NCBI GenBank assembly: GCA_018056275.1
Contig: JAGPFW010000015.1
Span: forward strand, 1-15,360
DNA length: 15,360 nucleotides
DNA from: Patescibacteria group bacterium
GTDB lineage: Bacteria > Patescibacteriota > WWE3 > UBA101185 > UBA10185
Direction of reading: 5' to 3'
Shown here: in pieces, positions 7,159-14,248 of the stretch
Position numbering within the stretch: position 1 is the first letter of the stretch
Layout of the letters: each line of letters begins with the position of its first letter
Program-made: the position numbers and the translations under genes
Notes under the pieces: model-generated
Told to the model about the DNA's origin: nothing
Databases searched by the model: none
The model's input: only the letters and a program-made list of their open reading frames with translations

Positions 7159-7404
7159 ATGAAACAAAGAGAATTCAACATAATAAATACAATTGGTAAG
7201 ATACATTGGTGGTATAAAAGAACCCGTGCCGTTTCCCTTATGTTACTTGAAAACTTCCTTCCAATGAATTCTGGAAATCCTAATCTAATCATTTACGATG
7301 GCGGAACAGGTTGTAACATGAAAGCCTTGCAAAAATATGGACAAGTAACGGGTTCAGACTCTAGCGAATACGCAGTAGAACTTTTCCATTTGAAGTGCCT
7401 ATAA
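7159..7404 (+). pseudogene. Truncated class I SAM methyltransferase
   Basis: The 81-residue frame matches only the start of a small-molecule methyltransferase. GKIHWWYKRTRAVSLMLLENFLP is the usual HWWY..RR segment, followed by a motif I region that reads IIYDGGTGCNMKALQKYG where the family has D-x-G-x-G-T-G, so about two residues appear to be missing. TGSDSSEYAVELFHLKCL then matches the motif II acidic region. The family normally continues for another 140 to 150 residues with motifs III-IV, absent here: the frame ends and the next gene's ribosome binding site begins within 15 bases. I therefore call it a deletion remnant. A short expressed protein cannot be excluded, as the -10 box and start look intact. 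Confidence 0.7.
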
Positions 7405-7416
7405 ATACATAACTAG

Positions 7417-7422
7417 AAAGGA
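7417..7422 (+). promoter_or_regulatory. Shine-Dalgarno site of the GT2 at 7431
   Basis: AAAGGA ends 8 nt before ATG 7431. It is one of the few clear ribosome binding sites in the window and supports this start. Confidence 0.6.
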
Positions 7423-7430
7423 AAAATAAA

Positions 7431-7946
7431 ATGCAACAAAACAAACTTAAATCTCTCTCAATATTTTTTCCCTTCTACAACGATGAGGGAACCGTAGAAA
7501 GACAAATTACAAATGCTTATAAAGTTGGGAAAAGTTTGGCAGAAGAGGTAGAGGTTATAGCAATTAACGGAGGGGCTTCTAAAGACAACACATTTGGAAA
7601 AATCCAAGAAATGAAGGAAAAATTCCCCGATTTAGTTATTGTAAATAAACAAGACAATTGGGAAGGCTATGCAGTTATAAAGTATGGCTTTACGGCAGCA
7701 ACAAAAGAATGGATTTTTTATACAGACGGAGACGCGCAATATCATTTGGAAGAAGACCTACAACAACTTGTTAGAAAAGCTCTAGAAACAGGGGCAGATG
7801 TAATAAATGGGTATAAAAAGACTAGGAGGGACAATTTTATCAGAACATTTTTCGGAAAAATATATACCTATGCCAGCACATTTGCATTTGAGCTTCCCAT
7901 TAGGGATACGGATTGCGATTTTAGACTGATAAAAAATCACTTATGA
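7431..7946 (+). CDS. GT2 domain of a frameshifted GT2-GtrA glycosyltransferase
   Basis: A 171-residue frame covering the catalytic part of a polyprenyl-phosphate GT2: LSIFFPFYNDEGTVERQI (9-26), NGGASKDNT (46-54), DNWEGYAVIKYGF, DGDAQY (99-104) as the DxD motif, and the late signature IRDTDCDFRLIK. It breaks off directly after that signature, where the family continues for some 60 more residues before any membrane part. The continuation lies in the next frame (7943). An A6 run at 7931-7936 is the break: a seventh A would read LIKKSLMNRITL across the junction. The DDG/NDG motif is NGG here, so the nucleotide-binding Asp is lost, which may mean the gene is decaying. The two frames overlap as ATGA, which could also allow coupled translation of two polypeptides. 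Confidence 0.75.
   Translation: MQQNKLKSLSIFFPFYNDEGTVERQITNAYKVGKSLAEEVEVIAINGGASKDNTFGKIQEMKEKFPDLVIVNKQDNWEGYAVIKYGFTAATKEWIFYTDGDAQYHLEEDLQQLVRKALETGADVINGYKKTRRDNFIRTFFGKIYTYASTFAFELPIRDTDCDFRLIKNHL
7931..7936 (+). other. A6 homopolymer at the GT2-GtrA frame break
   Basis: Six A directly precede the junction of the two frames; seven would join them. This indel has the opposite sign to the T8 tract at 1246-1253, which has one base too many. Confidence 0.65.
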
Positions 7947-8560
7947 ATAGAATTACTTTGGAATGTCATGATGCCGCTATTTTGCCTGAACTTATTAAGA
8001 AACTCCAGCTAGAGGGGGCAAAATTTGTGGAAGTTCCTGTTTCTCATTACAGAAGAGATTATGGAACCTCTAACTATACAGCGTGGTCTTTGTTAAAGGA
8101 AAAAGTTATAGGAGATATAAAACTCTATATAAGAATGCGCAAAATCAGGCCCACGGAACATAAACAAAGAATTCTAAGATTTGGGCTGGTGGGTATCATA
8201 AGCATAGGTATTCAAGCACTTATCTTTAATTTATTGTTAGGACTAACCCCGTTGGCCCCCACTCTAAACGCTATTTTGGCGGATCAAGTTGCTATACTTA
8301 ACTCTTTTTACTGGAATAACAGATTTACTTTCAAAGAAACCTTTATTTTTTCTCCATATATGCTTAGAAAGTTTCTTAAATTTTACGGAGTTGTCATTAT
8401 TTCCACTTTTATTCAAGCTCTCACGGTTTTTATTGGTACCTTCTTCTTTGGAAGGGGTTTTGTAGCATCCAATGTATTCTTTTTTCTAGGGACAGGTCTT
8501 GCGTTCATCTGGAACTACTCAATCCAAAGCCGAGTTATTTGGAAAAAGGAAAGCAACTAG
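7943..8560 (+). CDS. C-terminal GT2 tail plus GtrA-like membrane domain
   Basis: This 205-residue frame has two parts. Residues 1-66 (MNRITLECHDAAILPELIKK, GAKFVEVPVSHY, YGTSNYTAWSLLKEK) are the end of the GT2 catalytic domain begun at 7431. Residues about 76-203 form a GtrA-like domain with four hydrophobic helices (RFGLVGIISIGIQALIFNLL, ILNSFYWNNRFTFKE, the helix around GVVIISTFIQALTVFIGTFF, and a last one ending WNYSIQSRVIW). GtrA proteins are thought to help move polyprenyl-linked sugars across the membrane. GT2-GtrA fusions are known, and the whole of 7431-8560 would be one such protein of about 376 residues if one base were added in the A6 tract. The stop TAG shares the palindrome CTAG with the convergent gene at 8557. 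Confidence 0.75.
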   Translation: MNRITLECHDAAILPELIKKLQLEGAKFVEVPVSHYRRDYGTSNYTAWSLLKEKVIGDIKLYIRMRKIRPTEHKQRILRFGLVGIISIGIQALIFNLLLGLTPLAPTLNAILADQVAILNSFYWNNRFTFKETFIFSPYMLRKFLKFYGVVIISTFIQALTVFIGTFFFGRGFVASNVFFFLGTGLAFIWNYSIQSRVIWKKESN

Positions 8561-10041
8561 AAAAAGCTGTTCAAAACCTCCACCACCTTATGCACATCAG
8601 CTTCAGTGTGGGAAAAAGATATGGGTAGACTTAAAACTGTGTTGTGAATTTCCTCCGATATCGGGTAATATCCCTCCAATATGTTCGCCATTGCCTTTTG
8701 TTTGTGCGGAGGTAGCGGATAGTGTATTTCGGTTTTAATGTTATTTTGTAAAAGATATTGTTTTATCTCATCCCTTCTTGGGTGACGCACAGCATAAATA
8801 TGATAAACATCAAAGTAGTTCTCATCTACAACAGGCTTAATTAACTCGTCAGTGAGGTTTTGATTATATATTTCAGCCAGTTTTCTCTTATGAGAAGTAA
8901 TTTCTTCTATTTTGGCAAGTTTTTTCAACAAAAATGCCGCCTGTAACTCATCTAAACGAGAATTTATCCCAATATATTCGTTGTAATACTTAACATGAGA
9001 ACCATAATTTCTTAATGCTCTAACTTTTTTTGCTAAATGTTCATCTTTACACACAACAGCTCCCCCATCACCCAAAGCCCCTAAATTCTTAGTAGGGTAA
9101 AAGCTAAAAGCGCCAAAATCTCCAAACGAGCCAGTTTTCTTACCATATTGAGTGGCACCATGAGATTGGGCGCAATCCTCTATAACTCTTAAGTTGTGTC
9201 TTGTGGCAATACGCATTATTGAGTCCATATCACAGGATTTACCATATAAATGCACTGGCATAATGGCTTTTGTTTGAGGAGTAATCTTTTGCTCTATTAA
9301 GGAAGGATCCAAATTATAAGTTTCCATAACAGGCTCTACTAAAACAGGCTTCATTTTTGCATTAAGTACAGCTAAAATAGTTGCAATATAAGTGTTAGAC
9401 GGCACTATTACCTCGGAACCTTCTGGAAAATCAAGGGCTAAGAGGGAAAGTGTCAACGCATCAAGACCACTCGCGACTCCAATGCAAAAAGGAACACCAA
9501 TAAACTCAGCAAACTTTTGTTCAAATTCCTGAACCTTTTTCCCCAAAACATACCAACCACCTTCCAAGACTTCGGAAAAGGAATCCTTTAATTCAGCAAA
9601 AAAAGGTTCATTTACTTTGGCAAGATTTTCGTAAGCTATTGTTTCTGGGTATGGGGCATCTATATAGTCATTAACATCGTAAGGTTCAGAGGCTAAAACC
9701 AACAAAACGGCATCATCGGTTAATCCTTCCATTTCGTGCCAATCTTCTGGTTCAAGAATTAAACATTCTTCGGGGCTATTTAGGTAGTAGTCGCATTTGT
9801 TCAACCCATTATCAACTCCAACACGATATTTCCCAGAGACACATATTAAACCCTGAATGGTTTTTTTATGCCTATGCTGACCTCTAATAGAATTATCAGA
9901 GTTGTAAATATAAAAGACTCTCTTTATAGAAAAAGGTAAATCTGTATTATTTTCCAAAACCGAAAGGCTACCACTAGGCGTATTCCCCAAATTTCCAGTA
10001 CGCCTTGTTTTGTATGTCTTCACATTTATAAGTCTTGCCAT
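8557..10041 (-). CDS. Fusion of FdtA/WxcM-like 3,4-ketoisomerase and DegT/DnrJ/EryC1 sugar aminotransferase
   Basis: From ATG 10041 the protein has 494 residues; a TTG at 10056 would add five. Residues about 1-135 are a cupin of the FdtA/WxcM-C type, with RGQHRHKKTIQGLICVSG (53-70), whose His56/His58 are the expected active-site histidines, and EDWHEMEG (99-106). Residues about 140-494 are a PLP enzyme of the DegT/DnrJ/EryC1 family: GVASGLDALTLSL (188-200), MPVHLYGK (261-268), EDCAQSHGA (288-296) and GAFSFYPTKNLGALGDGGA with the PLP lysine at K318. Together they would turn dTDP-4-keto-6-deoxyglucose into dTDP-3-amino-3,6-dideoxyhexose (Fuc3N or Qui3N; the isomer cannot be told). These are normally separate FdtA and FdtB proteins. 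It is the last gene of the right operon, four bases after the YfhO-like gene. No FdtC acetyltransferase is in the window. Confidence 0.88.
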   Translation of the reverse strand: MARLINVKTYKTRRTGNLGNTPSGSLSVLENNTDLPFSIKRVFYIYNSDNSIRGQHRHKKTIQGLICVSGKYRVGVDNGLNKCDYYLNSPEECLILEPEDWHEMEGLTDDAVLLVLASEPYDVNDYIDAPYPETIAYENLAKVNEPFFAELKDSFSEVLEGGWYVLGKKVQEFEQKFAEFIGVPFCIGVASGLDALTLSLLALDFPEGSEVIVPSNTYIATILAVLNAKMKPVLVEPVMETYNLDPSLIEQKITPQTKAIMPVHLYGKSCDMDSIMRIATRHNLRVIEDCAQSHGATQYGKKTGSFGDFGAFSFYPTKNLGALGDGGAVVCKDEHLAKKVRALRNYGSHVKYYNEYIGINSRLDELQAAFLLKKLAKIEEITSHKRKLAEIYNQNLTDELIKPVVDENYFDVYHIYAVRHPRRDEIKQYLLQNNIKTEIHYPLPPHKQKAMANILEGYYPISEEIHNTVLSLPISFSHTEADVHKVVEVLNSFF

Positions 10042-10059
10042 ATACCTAATTGCCAAAAT

Positions 10060-12192
10060 CTAGAGGAAATTTTTAATGAATTTTCTAAAGCCATCAGACC
10101 TTGACATTATAACACAAAACAATAAACCGATAAGGGACGCAACTAATGAAATATAAAAATCCCGAGCAATATACTTCATCTCTATAAGATATTCTCCTGG
10201 AGCATCCACAAAAAAGTTAATAAATAAATCTGACGAAGGGTCGATTTTTACATTCCTACCATTTAATTTAATCCTCCACCCAGGATAGTTTCGTATATAC
10301 GTTTTTACTATGCCTGGTGTATCAATAGTTGTTTCAAATTTAATGTCACCCTCCTTCTTATGTATATACTCCCCAACGTAAGAACCATTTAAAACATCTA
10401 GATTATCTCGTGGTATAAGATCGCGGTATTCTCCGTTATAAATTACTGTCCCAACTCCAATCTCTTTATATATATCCAGAGGACTTAATTGTTTAGGAAC
10501 GAGATATCTGGGATCTTTAAAATCTTTAACTCCCAAGCTCCTAAGCTTTTTTGTGTATGCAGAGTCCGCAAGTTGACTATAACCAAAGGGGGATCCAACA
10601 GGGTAGTACAGATTTTCCATACCACGCATACCACTACCAGTAAAGACAATCACTCTTCTGTTGTACAAATCTTCGGATACTGTGGACCTGGAGAAAGGAA
10701 GAACTTTTCCTATCCTAAAATCCAAGGCTGTCCGGTTGAAATAGCGAGAATCAAATAAGACCAGTAGAGAAATAATACTTATGGGGATAAATACATATCT
10801 GAAAAATCTACTTTTGGATAATATCACAGAACCAAGCACAAGTAACCCTACAAGAAAAATTAAAATAAGCCACATCCGAAAATTTTGATCCTTAGGGATA
10901 TTCCTTATAAAAAATAGAAAAACAGTCATAGACTCTTGTGACCGAAAATTGCTTAAGACCAATAACAACAAAAGAAGAGCCAATACGAAGAAAGAAAATA
11001 CACCTTTTTTTGTAAAAGTTATCTGTGCATCCAATAGCGACTGAACAAAAAAAGCCGAAAACAAGGAAATCCCCAAACTAGCTAAAACCAAAGTTCTTCC
11101 CCAATATCTAAACAAAGAAAGAACTGGAATTTCCGGAAGATTTAAAAGTGGGTGGTATTTTGCTGTTGAGAAAAGTACAAACAAGATAATAGATGCTAAA
11201 GAAAACAAGCTCAACCGAAGATTTTTCCCTTTAAATGAAGTGAGCATTCCAAAAAACCCTAAAATTAATGCGACTACCCCAAGATACATATTGGTCTCAA
11301 CATAAGTATATTTGGAGTCTATCATTGTACCCATAAAAGCAGAAGGCTTTTCACCAAAAAGACTAGGATAAGCTATATTAGCAAGCATGTTAGGCAAATA
11401 AGATCCCTGAAAGGAAGATACTACCCCAGGAGACCGAATACTTGTAAAAGAAATCCTTACTGTAGGTACTAGTTGAGGCAAAGTAAACAATAGGGTTAAA
11501 ACTCCCGCAATAAACCAAAAAACAAAAAAGGATTTATAATTCAACACTCCATAGGAATGAATAAAAAAATATGTAAATAACGCAAACACAGCAATTACAC
11601 AAGCCTGTAGATGCCCCCAATAAAACATAAGAGCCAGAATTAAAGAGGCGTAAACAATCTGCCGAAGTTGGCGCCTCTCCAAAAATAAATCCGCTAGGTA
11701 TAACAAACAAGGCAGAATATACATGGGCAAAATAATTCCAAAATGTATTTGCCTATTTATAAAAAATATTGAGAAAAAATAAGAGGTATTTGCTATTGAA
11801 AAAGGAAGAACACCCACTCCCCTCTTTCTTAGAATCAAATACAGGCAAAAAGACCCTGCTAGATAATGTAAAAAGTGAATAATTTTATAAGAAACCTCAG
11901 GACCAAAAACCAAGATAGTAGCAATATTTAGGATATTTAAGTAAGAGTTTTCCAAGTCTGCATATATTGGGAAACCAGAATATTGTCTTTCTGTCCAGAA
12001 GGGAAATCTTTTTTCTTCAACAATTTTCCTATACAAATATTCTCTTGAGGGAGCATGATAAATCCGAACATCACTGGAAGTAAAAAAAGTCTGTGGATCA
12101 AGTAAACGATAAAAGAAGATCAAATATGTAAATGTAGCGATAAGAAGGACTTGGATATAAGGTTTGTTAAAGAAGGATAGTATTCTTTTCAT
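10060..12192 (-). CDS. YfhO-like multi-spanning membrane protein (GT-C-like)
   Basis: A 710-residue protein with a dozen or more hydrophobic helices. After the first helix comes SSDVRIYHAPSREYLY (about 39-54), with Asp41 in the position of the GT-C acidic residue, and then QYSGFPIYADLENSYLNILNI, the G-x-P...A segment seen in YfhO proteins. A periplasm-side soluble domain near the C-terminus holds YPGWRIKLNGRNVKID (from 636) and APGEYLIEMKY, the characteristic beta-rich ending of the YfhO family, followed by one last helix. In Firmicutes YfhO is linked to glycosylation of teichoic acids; that exact role cannot be assumed here. A clear GGAGAG ribosome binding site lies 9 nt upstream of ATG 12192. 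Its neighbours make it part of glycan assembly. Confidence 0.82.
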   Translation of the reverse strand: MKRILSFFNKPYIQVLLIATFTYLIFFYRLLDPQTFFTSSDVRIYHAPSREYLYRKIVEEKRFPFWTERQYSGFPIYADLENSYLNILNIATILVFGPEVSYKIIHFLHYLAGSFCLYLILRKRGVGVLPFSIANTSYFFSIFFINRQIHFGIILPMYILPCLLYLADLFLERRQLRQIVYASLILALMFYWGHLQACVIAVFALFTYFFIHSYGVLNYKSFFVFWFIAGVLTLLFTLPQLVPTVRISFTSIRSPGVVSSFQGSYLPNMLANIAYPSLFGEKPSAFMGTMIDSKYTYVETNMYLGVVALILGFFGMLTSFKGKNLRLSLFSLASIILFVLFSTAKYHPLLNLPEIPVLSLFRYWGRTLVLASLGISLFSAFFVQSLLDAQITFTKKGVFSFFVLALLLLLLVLSNFRSQESMTVFLFFIRNIPKDQNFRMWLILIFLVGLLVLGSVILSKSRFFRYVFIPISIISLLVLFDSRYFNRTALDFRIGKVLPFSRSTVSEDLYNRRVIVFTGSGMRGMENLYYPVGSPFGYSQLADSAYTKKLRSLGVKDFKDPRYLVPKQLSPLDIYKEIGVGTVIYNGEYRDLIPRDNLDVLNGSYVGEYIHKKEGDIKFETTIDTPGIVKTYIRNYPGWRIKLNGRNVKIDPSSDLFINFFVDAPGEYLIEMKYIARDFYISLVASLIGLLFCVIMSRSDGFRKFIKNFL

Positions 12193-12195
12193 ATT

Positions 12196-12993
12196 TTATA
12201 ACTCTCCAGTATTCACTCGCATTTCCAATTCCTTATCATAGCGCCACTTCTGCTTAGAGGTGGGATGATAATACCTCAAAAAGTACATACGATAAAAAAC
12301 TGCCAAAGTATCAAGAAGCATACTCTTTATATAGCTATCTAAAAACAAAAATTTCTTAAATGTACTTTTTGTTACGTCAATATGAACCCTAACAGGGGCC
12401 TCATACATTCTTTTAAAACCCAAATATTTTGCTACCGCCAAAAGTTCTATATCAAAGGCAAACTGCTTTATCACAAGCCGAGGCAAAACAACCTCTAAAA
12501 CTTCGCGTTTATAAACTTTTAACCCAACTTGTGTATCCCTAAGAGGAATTCTAAACAGCAACTTAACCAAAAAGTGGTATCCCCAACTATAAAATCTACG
12601 AATCCAAGGAAAATTTGATTCAGAGGCTGGGTGGCGCTTGCTCCCAACAATAATATCAGCGTTATACCACTGCATATGCTCCAAAATCAGGGAAATCCCA
12701 TTGGGATCTATATCCATACCTGAATCAATAAAGGCGACATAGTCACCTTTCGCCCGAGCCATACCATAGCGTACAGCATAACCCTTTCCACGATTTGTAG
12801 CATAGCCTATTGCATAAAAGTTAGGTTTATTAAACTTTAATGCCTCTTCAAGAGTATTATCGGGGGAGCCATCATTTACAAGAATAATCTCAAAATCCCA
12901 TCTGGTTTGTGACATAACTTGGTATATTCGGGATATATCCTTTAGAATGGTCTCTCCCTGTTTGTATGCAGGAATAATAATTGAAACAAGCAT
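12196..12993 (-). CDS. Dolichyl-phosphate glucose synthase-like GT2 glycosyltransferase
   Basis: A 265-residue GT2 with SIIIPAYKQGETI (4-16), VNDGSPDNT (39-47), NRGKGYAVRYGMARAKGDY (67-85), GSKRHPASESNFPWIRRFYS and LRDTQVGLKVYKREV, the set of motifs found in ALG5-like dolichyl/polyprenyl-phosphate glucosyltransferases. The metal-binding region reads DSGMDIDP (90-97) where the family usually has DADLDIxP, so the second Asp of DxD is Gly; Asp94 remains and may serve. There is no multi-helix membrane domain. The C-terminus is amphipathic and basic. Its ATG shares one base with the stop of the flippase gene (TAATG). It would supply a lipid-linked sugar for the GT-C type proteins beside it. Confidence 0.88.
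   Translation of the reverse strand: MLVSIIIPAYKQGETILKDISRIYQVMSQTRWDFEIILVNDGSPDNTLEEALKFNKPNFYAIGYATNRGKGYAVRYGMARAKGDYVAFIDSGMDIDPNGISLILEHMQWYNADIIVGSKRHPASESNFPWIRRFYSWGYHFLVKLLFRIPLRDTQVGLKVYKREVLEVVLPRLVIKQFAFDIELLAVAKYLGFKRMYEAPVRVHIDVTKSTFKKFLFLDSYIKSMLLDTLAVFYRMYFLRYYHPTSKQKWRYDKELEMRVNTGEL
12202..12207 (-). promoter_or_regulatory. Shine-Dalgarno site of the YfhO-like gene
   Basis: GGAGAG on the minus strand, 9 nt before ATG 12192, lying over the end of the preceding GT2 gene. It is the best ribosome binding site in the right operon; the genes starting at 12993 and 14240 have none that can be seen. Confidence 0.55.
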
Positions 12994-14240
12994 TAGTCTG
13001 ATTTTAACACAGCATAATAAGAAACAAGTAAAATTAGCACTACTAAAGTCACGGCAGAATTTATTAGAACCACACCATTAAGAGAAGTAGCAAACTTCCA
13101 AATGAGCAAAACTTGAAGCAAAACACCGCCTCCCAAAATATAAGTAACCAAAAATTTTTCTATTGCCATAAAGTACAAAATAAAAAAATTCACCATAATA
13201 TAAAAACTAATAAAGAAGGTAAACAAGGGTATATAATCAACAGCTGGAAGGAATCTTTCCCCAAACATTAAGAGCGTTATAAACCGAGGGAAAAACGCAA
13301 ACACCACCCCTGAACCTAAAACAAAAACAAGTTGCAAAGGTAAAAATTTGTTAAGAGCTTTCTTATAATTCTGCCCGAGTGAAAAAGCTTCCGCTACAAC
13401 CGGAAACATAATTGTACCAATAGCACCAGCCCCAAAAAGCAAGACTTTTCCAATAGTTACAACCCCTGCATAAATCCCCGCAGATTCTGGGTCAAATAGC
13501 CGCTTAACCAAAATGACATCCATATTATTTAAAAGGGTTAAACCCACTTGTATAAAAACAATGGGTCCTACAAGTTTTAAGATCTGCCTATAATGTTGGG
13601 TCATCGCTTGCTCTTTATTGCAGGACTCAAAATTTTTATTTAGTAAAGCAATGGAGATTAAAAAAGAGGCTATAGAACCTAATACCATCCCGTAGAACAC
13701 TCCAGGTAACCCTAGGTGAGCAAAGACTGCTCCTACAGGAAAGACTAATCTGGTGAAAGCGGCAAAAACCGACCAAAAGGCCAATGCCTTAAATCTAAGT
13801 AATCCCTGCAAATAAGCCCTAGGTAGCGAGCCCAAAAAAGTTAATCCCATAAGAACAGAAAAAGATACCAATACTTGGGTATTACTTATATTAAAAAATT
13901 GAGCAAAACCCGACCTTAAAGCGATTAATACAAGACTAAAAAGAGCTCCAAATAATAAACAATAAAATGAAAGCCTCCAAAACAACAAAGTTAGAGTATC
14001 AAACCTACACTCGGCTTTTAAAGCCGAAACCCTTTTTATAACAGAATTACTAAAAGCCCCACCCAAAACCCCTAAAATAGTGGAAAATGACAAAAGAGTG
14101 TTAAATGTTCCATAATCTTCTAGAGAAAGGGTTCTACCAAGAAAAATTTGCAACAAATAGCTAAAAGCACTTCCTATAAAAGATCCAACAGTTACAACCA
14201 ATACTCCGGAAAAAATTGAACTTTCTAATAGTTTTTTCAT
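12993..14240 (-). CDS. Wzx/MATE-type oligosaccharide flippase
   Basis: A 415-residue membrane protein with about twelve hydrophobic helices, the usual size of polysaccharide flippases of the MOP (multidrug/oligosaccharidyl-lipid/polysaccharide) superfamily. The start is typical: SGVLVVTVGSFIGSAFSYLL, then GRTLSLEDYGTFNTLLSF, the conserved L..e.yG.f..l.s pattern between helices one and two. Other family-like parts are LYRQILKLVGPIVFIQVGLTLLNNMDVILVKRLFDPESAGIYAGV in the middle (written here from residues near 220; note the NNMD and AGIYAG patterns) and a MFGERFLPAVDYIPLF segment late on. It would flip lipid-linked oligosaccharides to the outer leaflet. It starts 8 bases after the GT-C gene and overlaps the next GT2 by one base. 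No Wzy polymerase or Wzz partner is recognised in the window. Confidence 0.9.
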   Translation of the reverse strand: MKKLLESSIFSGVLVVTVGSFIGSAFSYLLQIFLGRTLSLEDYGTFNTLLSFSTILGVLGGAFSNSVIKRVSALKAECRFDTLTLLFWRLSFYCLLFGALFSLVLIALRSGFAQFFNISNTQVLVSFSVLMGLTFLGSLPRAYLQGLLRFKALAFWSVFAAFTRLVFPVGAVFAHLGLPGVFYGMVLGSIASFLISIALLNKNFESCNKEQAMTQHYRQILKLVGPIVFIQVGLTLLNNMDVILVKRLFDPESAGIYAGVVTIGKVLLFGAGAIGTIMFPVVAEAFSLGQNYKKALNKFLPLQLVFVLGSGVVFAFFPRFITLLMFGERFLPAVDYIPLFTFFISFYIMVNFFILYFMAIEKFLVTYILGGGVLLQVLLIWKFATSLNGVVLINSAVTLVVLILLVSYYAVLKSD

Positions 14241-14248
14241 TTTATAAA

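Noticed and set aside
8499..8738. Plus-strand frame across the convergent junction
   Set aside because: It overlaps the ends of two well-supported genes and has no recognisable content.
10489..10758. Plus-strand frame opposite the YfhO-like gene
   Set aside because: It is antisense to a 710-residue gene with clear family features; it is a shadow.
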